Shown here one piece after another: positions 7,096-14,070 of a stretch of DNA of 14,629 nucleotides. Under the pieces are notes generated by a model. That model was not told the origin of the DNA. It searched no databases and saw only the letters and a list, made by a program, of their open reading frames with translations. The stretch is from NCBI GenBank assembly GCA_003514455.1, contig DOQH01000043.1, positions 1 through 14,629 on the forward strand, written 5' to 3'. The stretch comes from Candidatus Magasanikiibacteriota bacterium (GTDB lineage Bacteria; Patescibacteriota; Patescibacteriia; Magasanikbacterales; UBA10003). Position 1 is the first letter of the stretch. Every line of letters begins with the position of its first letter. The translations under genes were made by a program, and so were the position numbers.

Positions 7096-7641
7096 ATGCA
7101 ATACGGCAATATCATCAAACAAAAACAATACGAAAAAATAATTTATCTTTTGCGGCGCGACACCGTTACTTTTGTTTCGCGTATTTTTTTACTGGTAGTT
7201 CTGGCTGGTGTCGGATATGGACTATATTTTCTTTTGAAATTATTATTCCCCGCACTTTTTATCAATAATATATCTTTTGCGATTTTGATTCTTTTGGGAA
7301 GCGTCTATGCCCTTTCCATCTGGCTGTTTTTCTACACCGCTTTTGTCAATTATTTTCTGGATATCTGGATTGTCACCAACGATCGCATCATTGATATTCG
7401 CCAGCAGGGATTATTTGCGCGCACTGTGGCTGAACTGGATTTGTTCCGCGTGCAAGATGTGACTTCCGAATGCCACGGTTTGTTCGCCACTATCTTTGAT
7501 TTTGGCAATGTCTATATTCAAACCGCCGGTGAAAAAGAAAGGTTCACTTTTTTCAATGTGCCCGAGCCGCACAAAATCCGCGAGGCCATTATTCAGCTGG
7601 CTGACGAAGACAGAAAATTCCACGGCTCGCAACCGACATAA
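7096..7641 (+). CDS. Membrane-anchored bacterial PH-domain protein (bPH2/DUF304-like)
   Basis: A 181-aa protein with a short cytoplasmic N-terminus, two membrane helices (about 26-50 and 60-84) and a C-terminal bacterial pleckstrin-homology-like domain (about 88-160). The domain signature is the run TNDRII (94-99), IRQQGLFAR, ELDLFRVQDV and FGNVYIQTAG, which follows the YdbS/DUF304 pattern of TNxRI, an RIQDV-like strand and a Gly-rich turn. The family is membrane-associated with poorly defined functions in bacteria; no enzymatic residues are expected. It is the last gene of the polX unit, followed by a hairpin terminator 9 bases after the stop. Family assignment is fairly secure, the cellular role is not known. 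Confidence 0.85.
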   Translation: MQYGNIIKQKQYEKIIYLLRRDTVTFVSRIFLLVVLAGVGYGLYFLLKLLFPALFINNISFAILILLGSVYALSIWLFFYTAFVNYFLDIWIVTNDRIIDIRQQGLFARTVAELDLFRVQDVTSECHGLFATIFDFGNVYIQTAGEKERFTFFNVPEPHKIREAIIQLADEDRKFHGSQPT

Positions 7642-7649
7642 ATTTAAAG

Positions 7650-7674
7650 GCGGCCTATAACGGGCCGCTTTTTT
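7650..7674 (+). terminator. Hairpin terminator closing the polX operon, probably bidirectional
   Basis: The stem GCGGCC/GGCCGC (7650-7655 with 7663-7668) around a 7-base loop is followed by six T (7669-7674). On the minus strand the same hairpin, followed by CTTTAAATTT, lies directly after the stop of the convergent coiled-coil gene, whose stop codon uses part of the T run. It can therefore serve both units. Confidence 0.85.
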
Positions 7675-8809
7675 AGCTTTCTAAAATTTGCGTGATTTGA
7701 CCGAATATTTTTCTTAACTCCGACATAGACTTGGTCAGAAGATCCCGCTTCTCATAGTCAATTCGTTTTTCTCTTGAAAGAACCGCATCTTGTCGTATCT
7801 TAGTCCTTAATTCCCCGCTTTCTTTAATCAATCTTCTACCAACATCTTCTTTCAAATCATTCAATTTTTCCAATAATCCTTCTAGTTCGCTTCCTTTTTT
7901 AGGTTTAATTTTTCTTTCTTCTTGCAAAAACTTTAACATCCCTTCTGCTGCCTCTAATCTTTTTTGCGTAATTTCATCTGATATACCTGGCCGCCCCAAT
8001 CGATTACTCCAAAAATCGATCGCGGCCTCTAAACGGCCACGCTCCGACAATGGAACATACTCAAGACCTTGACTTCGTTGCCAATGGCCTGCATTGGGAT
8101 CATTATCAATTAATAAATCGGCTGCTAATCCTTTTTTTGACTTTTCATAAAACAACCGTTTGGTTTGTTGCCATTCCGTATCATTGTCATTGGGCAAAGC
8201 GCCGCGTGGCTGTGGAGGCAAATTTTTAATTTTTTCATTATAATTATGAATCAAAGCGGTTTTTTCCGGCATCAATTGTATTTGTTTCAATTCTTTAAAA
8301 AAAATATCCAAACGTTTCTGTTCTTCGGGGCTAAGTGGTCGCTGAATTTCCATTTCTATAGAATCCTGCTCCGCGGTTTCAGCCTGTTCAGCGACGACTT
8401 CTTCTCTGAATTCGGTCGTTTTCTCATCTGATATTTTTCCCGTCTCATCAGTCACATCTTTCAATTCCACGTCTATTTCCTTCTTTTTTTCGGTCAATTC
8501 GGCGATTTTTCCGCGCAAATTATCCATTTCTTCTTTGACTCCAACAATTTCCGCTTCAATCCCAGCGCGCGATTCAGTATCCAACGCCGATAAATCCATA
8601 GCATTTATTTCAGCCAAACCAGCTTCATTTTTTTGTAATTCTTCGGTTGTCAACGCTAACTCGCCCTCCACCTGCACTTTTTCTTGCTCTAATCCGGTTC
8701 TTTTTTCAGCCGACTCTTTTGCTGTTTTTTCTTTTTCCGCCGTCTTTTTGGCTTCTGCTTCCGCCTTGATTGCATTAATTTTTGCTAATTTATCTTCAAT
8801 TCCCGCCAT
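7673..8809 (-). CDS. Large coiled-coil cytoplasmic protein (378 aa), unknown function
   Basis: No family recognised. The first 130 residues are dominated by Glu, Lys and Ala with heptad-like spacing, giving two likely coiled-coil stretches (about 5-68 and 80-118) split by a short break (INAMDLSALD). A polar acidic linker (130-155) leads to a mixed region (155-300) with WQQTKRLFYEKSKKG and an aromatic segment AAIDFWSNRLGRPG, then a final long charged helix (305-375). There is no signal peptide or membrane segment, so it is probably cytoplasmic and multimeric. It has a consensus promoter and a leader of about 29 bases without Shine-Dalgarno, suggesting strong expression. It is divergent from the BRO-domain gene. 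Confidence 0.85.
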   Translation of the reverse strand: MAGIEDKLAKINAIKAEAEAKKTAEKEKTAKESAEKRTGLEQEKVQVEGELALTTEELQKNEAGLAEINAMDLSALDTESRAGIEAEIVGVKEEMDNLRGKIAELTEKKKEIDVELKDVTDETGKISDEKTTEFREEVVAEQAETAEQDSIEMEIQRPLSPEEQKRLDIFFKELKQIQLMPEKTALIHNYNEKIKNLPPQPRGALPNDNDTEWQQTKRLFYEKSKKGLAADLLIDNDPNAGHWQRSQGLEYVPLSERGRLEAAIDFWSNRLGRPGISDEITQKRLEAAEGMLKFLQEERKIKPKKGSELEGLLEKLNDLKEDVGRRLIKESGELRTKIRQDAVLSREKRIDYEKRDLLTKSMSELRKIFGQITQILES

Positions 8810-8844
8810 AAATTTAGGTTATATTTTTTAATATACACACTTAA

Positions 8845-8874
8845 ATTATAGCTCATTCGTTGTTTTTTTGTCAA
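8845..8874 (-). promoter_or_regulatory. Full-consensus promoter of the coiled-coil gene
   Basis: On the minus strand a perfect TTGACA (8874-8869), an 18-base spacer and a perfect TATAAT (8850-8845). The transcription start is expected near 8838, 29 bases before the ATG. It is one of the two best promoters in the window. No convincing promoter for the divergent BRO-domain gene was found in the same AT-rich spacer (8810-8912): TAAAAT boxes exist but at poor spacing. Confidence 0.85.
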
Positions 8875-8912
8875 TTTTTTGATACCATAAAATTAAAATA
8901 ATAAATAAAGCT

Positions 8913-9758
8913 ATGAAAAAACAATCACAAAATAAGGCGATCACCATTTTTGAGGGCGCGCAAATCCGTCGTCATTGGGATGAAAAAAAAGAGCTTTGGT
9001 ATTTTGCGATTATGGATGTTATCCAAGTTTTAACAAAAACCGATAGGCCAAGAAAATACTGGAACGATCTCAAAATGAAGCTAAAAAAGGAAGGAAGTGA
9101 GTTGTCCGAAAAAATCGGACAACTGAAAATGCAAGCATCTGACGGAAAATATTACCTTACTGACGCGGCTGACACCGAAGCAATGCTCCGCCTTATTCAA
9201 TCTATTCCCTCGCCAAATGCCGAGCCGTTCAAGCTCTGGCTGGCTCGCGTGGGATATGAGCGATTGGAAGAAACAGCCGACCCTGAACTGGCAATAAACC
9301 GCGCACTTAAAACCTATCTACAAAAAGGATACAGTCCAAATTGGATAAATCAACGATTGAAAAGTATTGAAATTCGCAAGGCGCTCACTGACGAATGGGA
9401 AAAGCGCAGAGTGAAAGAAGGCTTGGAGTTTGCCATTTTGACCGATGAAATTACCAAGGCGTGGACAGGTCTGACAACAAGAGAATACAAAAAATTAAAA
9501 GATATTAAAAAAGAAAATCTGCGCGACAACATGACCAATTTGGAATTGGTTTTAAATATGCTGGCGGAGACCGCTACAACGGAAATTTCTGAAAAACGCG
9601 AACCGAAAAATTTAGAGGAAAATAAAACAGCGGCGCGCGAAGGCGGAACAGTAGCCGGTAATGCGCGTAAAGAAATAGAAATTAAAACCGAAAAAAGAGT
9701 TGTTACGAATAAAAACGCAAAAATGTTGCGTGGAAATAATAATCAAAAATTGAAATAA
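8913..9758 (+). CDS. BRO-N domain protein, DinD/phage-antirepressor-like
   Basis: A 281-aa protein with an N-terminal BRO-N domain (about 10-118): TIFEGAQIRRHWDE, WYFAIMDVIQVLTKTDRPRKYW, a stretch ending in DGKYYLTDAADTEAMLRLIQSIPSP, and EPFKLWLARVGYERLEE. The C-terminal half (120-281) is of the DinD type, with RLKSIEIRKALTDEW, a GLTTREYKKLKDIKKENLRDNM segment and a late GGTVAGNARKEIE motif like the end of E. coli DinD. BRO-N domains bind DNA and occur in phage antirepressors and in chromosomal proteins induced by DNA damage. No other phage genes lie nearby and the base composition matches the neighbours, so it is probably a resident chromosomal gene. It is divergent from the coiled-coil gene and followed one base later by a 53-aa ORF. 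Confidence 0.88.
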   Translation: MKKQSQNKAITIFEGAQIRRHWDEKKELWYFAIMDVIQVLTKTDRPRKYWNDLKMKLKKEGSELSEKIGQLKMQASDGKYYLTDAADTEAMLRLIQSIPSPNAEPFKLWLARVGYERLEETADPELAINRALKTYLQKGYSPNWINQRLKSIEIRKALTDEWEKRRVKEGLEFAILTDEITKAWTGLTTREYKKLKDIKKENLRDNMTNLELVLNMLAETATTEISEKREPKNLEENKTAAREGGTVAGNARKEIEIKTEKRVVTNKNAKMLRGNNNQKLK

Positions 9759-9759
9759 T

Positions 9760-9921
9760 ATGAAAGAAAACAATTACGGTTCTATTTTGCTGGCGTTGCG
9801 TGAAGTAAGCAGAGAACTGGCGGCCATGCGGAAAAAAATATTTAATTTGCGCAAACGAATTGTTGCGGAACGCGACCTATCCAAGATGAAAAAAGTCCGC
9901 AACAAATTGGGATTAAAATAA
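9760..9921 (+). CDS. Small basic protein of 53 aa coupled to the BRO-domain gene
   Basis: ATG at 9760, stop TAA at 9919-9921, in a different frame from the preceding gene and one base after its stop (TAATATG, the junction used elsewhere in this window). The product is very basic and helical: a first helix with ILLALREVSRELAAM, then RKKIFNLRKRIVAERDLSK and KKVRNKLGLK. The middle and end loosely recall the helical hairpin of ribosomal protein L29 (FNLR, then a basic KxxRxxL tail), but this could be chance in a short charged protein. Size, junction and codon choice support coding. Function unknown; a nucleic-acid-binding partner of the BRO protein is conceivable. Confidence 0.6.
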   Translation: MKENNYGSILLALREVSRELAAMRKKIFNLRKRIVAERDLSKMKKVRNKLGLK

Positions 9922-9924
9922 AAT

Positions 9925-11370
9925 TCAGTACACGCTTTTTATCTCTACTCCGCTGTAATAATATTTTAAAATCTCGTCATAGAGCGCGCCTTTTTTAGCG
10001 CGAGTAAGAGCATCGTGCAAAGACATGCCTACTCCATGGCCTAAACGCGAATAACCGCGGTCATACGGCGTTTTTACCGACTTAATCCACGGTTTGTCCA
10101 TTCCACCCCAGGCCTCTCGCCATGTGCGGGTACGGCCGGATGAACAGGCAAAATATGGAGTTGTCGCCACTTCATTTTTGTAAGTGACGACAATCCCGCG
10201 CGTAGCATCAATGGCATTGCTCCAAAAAGGCATCTGTTCCTCAAAAGCGTAACCGCGATACACTTGATCAATGTCCGCGTCCACATCAAATCCCTTGCCA
10301 TTATGTTTCACTGGATTTGATAAATTATTCAAACCGTATGTCCGCACAGCCACAGCCAATGCCTTTAAAAATTCCTGATTTTTATTATCCGATGATTCAG
10401 CAATGCCTTTGATATATGACTCAAAAGGAATTTCATTGATTACCCAAAGATAGCCATTGTCTTTGCTAAAATTAATTTCAATTACTCCGCGAAATTTATT
10501 ATTATTCACCTTGGGCAGCCAGCGCAAATATTTTTCATAATTTTTCAATTCCATAAAACTGATTATTTCTGTTGGCTCAACGCGCACAGGCGAAGCAGAA
10601 GTAAAATCAGTCGTCGGACACTTGATATGGTAAATCCTACTGGCCTCAACATAACTCACTGACGCTTCTTCATTAAGATTTAAAACGCAAAAAAATTCGC
10701 CTTGGGTATTTTTAATTTCGTAAGTATATGGCGAGGTGAAAATAATCGGCTCTTCGGTGGTAAAAAGCCCGACTCGCACAGTTGGCTCTTGGCCGTCAAT
10801 AATTTTTAACGCAGTTGGCGCAGTTTCCTCAACTGTCGCTGTTACAACTGTTTCTCCAGCTGATGCCTCTTGCGGAACACTATCGGCAATTTCATCTTTC
10901 ACAGTAATCACCAACTCAAATTGCCCGCCTGGAATCCACAATTTATTTTCCGCTGCCAAAGCAAACTTTTCAGCATAAACGCCCTGCTTATCAGGCGCTT
11001 GCAAATAAAATTCAAAATATCCCAATTGCGTCGGCCCGACTAAAGGGTCTTTTAGTTTTGCCGGCTGGTCGGCGCCCAACCACAATTCATCCTCAAAAAC
11101 ACTCTGGCGATATTTCGGTCCGAAAGTATAGACGGAAACAAAATTTTTACCCGTACTGCGCCAATTATATCGTCCAACATTTTTAAACCCAATTTTAATT
11201 TTTTGCCGTTCCCCCGCCTGTATTTCAATCTCCTTAATTTTGGAATACTGTTCGGCGGCGTAATCCGACTCTTTGGCTTCTACTAACTGCCCTACAACAA
11301 AAAAGGCCACAATTAAAGTGACAGCTAAAATCCATATTTTTCGCGTGATTTTACTCAACATCATCTCCAT
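9925..11370 (-). CDS. Extracytoplasmic NBR1-like plus SpoIID/LytB domain protein
   Basis: Numbering is from the longest start (481 aa). An N-terminal membrane segment (12-28) acts as signal or anchor, so the protein is outside the membrane. Residues about 46-158 form an NBR1-central-domain-like Ig fold (FKNVGRYNWRS, ELWLGADQPAKLKDP, FYLQAPDKQGVYAEKFAL, WIPGGQFELVITV). A Ser/Thr-rich linker follows (160-195), then the SpoIID domain (about 290-478): PFESYIKGIAESS with the likely catalytic Glu at 325, LKALAVAVRTYGL, DIDQVYRGY, TRGIVVTY, CSSGRT, GHGVGMSLHDA and YDEILKYYYSGVEI. SpoIID proteins are lytic transglycosylases acting on denuded glycan. The ATG at 11370 lies inside the -10 box; a start at 11361 (Met4) or 11364 fits the promoter and gives a better signal peptide. 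Confidence 0.92.
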   Translation of the reverse strand: MEMMLSKITRKIWILAVTLIVAFFVVGQLVEAKESDYAAEQYSKIKEIEIQAGERQKIKIGFKNVGRYNWRSTGKNFVSVYTFGPKYRQSVFEDELWLGADQPAKLKDPLVGPTQLGYFEFYLQAPDKQGVYAEKFALAAENKLWIPGGQFELVITVKDEIADSVPQEASAGETVVTATVEETAPTALKIIDGQEPTVRVGLFTTEEPIIFTSPYTYEIKNTQGEFFCVLNLNEEASVSYVEASRIYHIKCPTTDFTSASPVRVEPTEIISFMELKNYEKYLRWLPKVNNNKFRGVIEINFSKDNGYLWVINEIPFESYIKGIAESSDNKNQEFLKALAVAVRTYGLNNLSNPVKHNGKGFDVDADIDQVYRGYAFEEQMPFWSNAIDATRGIVVTYKNEVATTPYFACSSGRTRTWREAWGGMDKPWIKSVKTPYDRGYSRLGHGVGMSLHDALTRAKKGALYDEILKYYYSGVEIKSVY

Positions 11371-11398
11371 TATATTTCAAATTCCAGCCATTTGTCAA
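11369..11398 (-). promoter_or_regulatory. Full-consensus promoter of the SpoIID gene, inside its nominal start
   Basis: On the minus strand TTGACA (11398-11393), an 18-base spacer and TATAAT (11374-11369) all match consensus. The -10 box covers the first ATG (11370-11368). The predicted transcription start, seven or eight bases on, falls at 11362-11361, on the ATG at 11361. This points to a leaderless mRNA. Its -35 overlaps that of the divergent flippase promoter. Confidence 0.85.
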
Positions 11399-11420
11399 TC
11401 GCGCTTAAATAACATATACT
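11392..11420 (+). promoter_or_regulatory. Promoter of the flippase-ligase pair, leaderless spacing
   Basis: TTGTCA (11392-11397), a 17-base spacer and TATACT (11415-11420). The ATG at 11427 begins seven bases after the -10 box, exactly where transcription should begin, so the transcript is probably leaderless. The -35 uses the same bases as the minus-strand SpoIID promoter. Confidence 0.8.
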
Positions 11421-11426
11421 AATGGC

Positions 11427-12833
11427 ATGTCCTTCCCTCTTATTGCCAAAAACACACTTATCCAAATAATCGGCCGCGGATTTTCCACCTTGTTCGGCTT
11501 GATTGCTTTGGCCGCTGTCACACGCTACCTTGGCCAAGAACAGTTTGGCTGGTACACCACCGTGGCCACTTTTTTGCAATTTTTCGCTGTGTTTGCCGAT
11601 TTCGGTCTCACGCTCATTGGCGCTCAAATGATTGCCGAGCCGGGCGCTGACGAAGATCGGATTATTTCCAATCTTTTTTCTTTTCGCCTAATGCTCTCCA
11701 CTTTGTTTTTCGGTTCAGCCATGATAGCAATTTTCTTTTTTCCCTATCCCCTGATAATCAAACAGGGCGTGTTGGTTTTGACCGGCTCGCTTTTTGCCGC
11801 CACCCTCCAAAACATTTTCATGGGCGTTTTTCAAAAACATCTGCGCATGGGTATTGCGGCTTGCGGCGACGCTATGGGACGATTTATTATTCTGATTGGA
11901 TATTTTTTATGTATTTTTTTCCAATGGGGATTATTGCCGATTCTGGCAATCAGCGCGGTGGCCAATGCAACACAATTCGCGTTCTTTTTTGCCGCTACTA
12001 AAAAAATTGTCAAAATCACCTGGCTGACAGAATGGGTGATTTACAAAAAAATATTTTCCAAAAGCTGGCCCATCGCAATGTCCATGGGTTTCAATCTAAT
12101 TTATCTGCGAGCTGACATCATCATTTTATCTTTAGTGCGATCGCAAGCCGAAGTGGGATTGTATGGCGCGGCTTATCGGGTGATTGATGTGGCCGCTTCA
12201 ATTCCGGTGATGTTTATGGGCATAATTCTTCCGCATTTGACCTCTGCTTGGCACGCGGATCGCGCCAAATTCAATCACTATTTTCGCCGCGCTTTTGATT
12301 TTATGAGTATAATCGCCCTGCCTTTTGTTTTGGGAGGAATTTATCTGGCCAAGCCAGCTATGGCCTTTTTAGCCGGAGCGGAATTTGCCGAGTCTGGACG
12401 ATATTTGCAAATTTTACTCATCGCGCTTTTGGCGATTTTCTTTGGCGCCTTGAGCGGACACGCGATTGTCTCACTTAATAAACAGCGAATGATGATTTGG
12501 GGGTACATCATCACCGCCGCGCTTACTTTAATCGGCTATTTTATCTTTATCCCGCGCTATGGAGCTATTGGCGCCGGCTGGATGACGGTATTTTCCGAGA
12601 TATTGATATTGATCTTAACTTTTATCATGGTGGAAAAAACCGTTCGTGTTTGGCCGTCTTTTACAATTTTCAACAAAAGTTTAATCGGTTCAATCGCCAT
12701 GCTAGCCGCCATCTACTTTATTACTCTGCCACATTTTATTTATTCTCTGATATTAGCCGTCTTTGTTTATTGCGCGGCGTTATTTTTACTAAAAGGGATT
12801 ACTAAAAAAATGATTATGGAATTAATTAAATGA
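11427..12833 (+). CDS. Polysaccharide flippase (Wzx/MATE-like, polysaccharide_synt family)
   Basis: An integral membrane protein of 468 aa with about 12-14 hydrophobic helices covering the whole chain. The N-terminus IAKNTLIQIIGRGFSTLFGL, then AAVTRYLGQEQFGWYTTV and the FADFGLTLIGAQMIAEP segment, are the classic pattern of the Wzx/RfbX group of the MOP superfamily, which moves lipid-linked oligosaccharides across the cytoplasmic membrane. Further family features are the RADIIILSLVRSQAEVGLYGAAYRV segment near residue 230 and the late GAIGAGWMTVFSEI. The start at 11427 is set by its promoter; an ATG at 11422 is in another frame. One base separates its TGA from the next gene. Its sugar substrate cannot be read from sequence. 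Confidence 0.93.
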   Translation: MSFPLIAKNTLIQIIGRGFSTLFGLIALAAVTRYLGQEQFGWYTTVATFLQFFAVFADFGLTLIGAQMIAEPGADEDRIISNLFSFRLMLSTLFFGSAMIAIFFFPYPLIIKQGVLVLTGSLFAATLQNIFMGVFQKHLRMGIAACGDAMGRFIILIGYFLCIFFQWGLLPILAISAVANATQFAFFFAATKKIVKITWLTEWVIYKKIFSKSWPIAMSMGFNLIYLRADIIILSLVRSQAEVGLYGAAYRVIDVAASIPVMFMGIILPHLTSAWHADRAKFNHYFRRAFDFMSIIALPFVLGGIYLAKPAMAFLAGAEFAESGRYLQILLIALLAIFFGALSGHAIVSLNKQRMMIWGYIITAALTLIGYFIFIPRYGAIGAGWMTVFSEILILILTFIMVEKTVRVWPSFTIFNKSLIGSIAMLAAIYFITLPHFIYSLILAVFVYCAALFLLKGITKKMIMELIK

Positions 12834-12834
12834 C

Positions 12835-14070
12835 ATGTTTGAATTGTTGCTCATATTTTTTTTCATTCTCTTTGCTTGGCTCACGACCTGTCGCACTCTA
12901 AACGGCCTGCTTTTGATTGTCGCTTTTTTGCCAAGTTATCTTTTGCGATTCAAAATTTTTAATATCCCAATGACAGTGCTGGAAGGAATGATTTTAATTA
13001 CCACTCTGATTTGGGTAATTAAACATCGCAGTGATTGGAAAACGCTCGGCGCGTCAGCTGTCAAAGGCAAGCTGCCTCCCGCGCCATATCTTCGTTGGTT
13101 CGCGGCCATGATGCTCCTGCTCATAGCCGCCACTGTTTCCATTTTTGTATCCACTGACACTCGCACGGCCATGGGAATTTGGAAAGCCTACTTTGTTGAG
13201 CCGCTATTATTTTTCTCTGTTTTCATTTCCACTGTCAAAACCGAACAAGACAAAAAACAAATTATCTGGGCGCTGCTTTTAGGCACACTGCCAATAACAA
13301 TTTTCGCCATTATTCAAAAATTTACCGGCTGGTTGATTCCTAATCCATTTTGGCAAGCCACGGCCACACGCCGCGTCACCAGCTTTTTCAATTATCCTAA
13401 TGCCGTTGCGCTATATATAGCCCCGCTTTTACCCTTGACAATATATTTATGGAACCATCGCTGGACACAAAAAATATTGTTAATTTTAATTATTATCTCG
13501 GGACTTTTTGCCATTATCTTTGCTCAATCAACCGGTGCATTGATGGCGCTGGCCGGAACAACCGCGATATTTGGTTTGATCAATAAAAAAACACGCCCCT
13601 GGACTTTGGGCGTGATAATTATTGCCGCTATTATCTTTTTTGCCACGCCTTTGAAACAACCGTTTGCGAATGAGGTTCTTTTTCAAGGAGTTTCCGGACA
13701 ATTGCGGCTAAATATGTGGGGCGAAACAGTGGAAATGCTCAAAACTCATCCGATTTTAGGCTTTGGATTGGCTAATTATCAAACCGCGGTGAAGTCGTGG
13801 CACATTTTAAAATGGGCAGAAATTTACCTGTACCCGCATAATTTATTCATTACTTTTTGGAGTGAAATCGGCCTGTTGGGCCTGATTGCTTTTATCTGGC
13901 TGATAGTACTTTTTTTCAAAAAAACAATTTTCAATCGCGCTACACTGGCACGCGCGCTCATCGCCTCAATGCTCATTATTCTCATTCACGGCCTGGTGGA
14001 TGTACCGTATTTTAAAAATGACCTTGCGGTCATTTTCTGGACACTCTTTGGTTTAGCAGCACTGATTTAA
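12835..14070 (+). CDS. O-antigen ligase / polymerase-like membrane protein (Wzy_C family)
   Basis: An integral membrane protein of 411 aa with roughly 10-12 helices. The family core is clear: FFNYPNAVALY (184-194), the QSTGALMALAG helix (231-241), a periplasmic-type loop with LRLNMWGETVEMLKTHPILGFGLANY, and YPHNLFITFWSEIGLLGL (333-350) with the conserved His335, then HGLVDVPYFKND (385-396). Members either join glycan to an acceptor (WaaL, or PglL on protein) or polymerise repeat units (Wzy); sequence alone does not tell these apart. The gene starts one base after the flippase stop (TGA C ATG), so the two are co-translated and probably act on the same surface glycan. Its last 18 bases overlap the end of ruvC on the other strand. 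Confidence 0.9.
   Translation: MFELLLIFFFILFAWLTTCRTLNGLLLIVAFLPSYLLRFKIFNIPMTVLEGMILITTLIWVIKHRSDWKTLGASAVKGKLPPAPYLRWFAAMMLLLIAATVSIFVSTDTRTAMGIWKAYFVEPLLFFSVFISTVKTEQDKKQIIWALLLGTLPITIFAIIQKFTGWLIPNPFWQATATRRVTSFFNYPNAVALYIAPLLPLTIYLWNHRWTQKILLILIIISGLFAIIFAQSTGALMALAGTTAIFGLINKKTRPWTLGVIIIAAIIFFATPLKQPFANEVLFQGVSGQLRLNMWGETVEMLKTHPILGFGLANYQTAVKSWHILKWAEIYLYPHNLFITFWSEIGLLGLIAFIWLIVLFFKKTIFNRATLARALIASMLIILIHGLVDVPYFKNDLAVIFWTLFGLAALI

Noticed and set aside
8888..8899. TAAAAT boxes as the -10 of the BRO-domain gene
   Set aside because: The available -35-like TTGTCA (8868-8873) lies 14 or 20 bases away, outside the accepted range, in a very AT-rich spacer.
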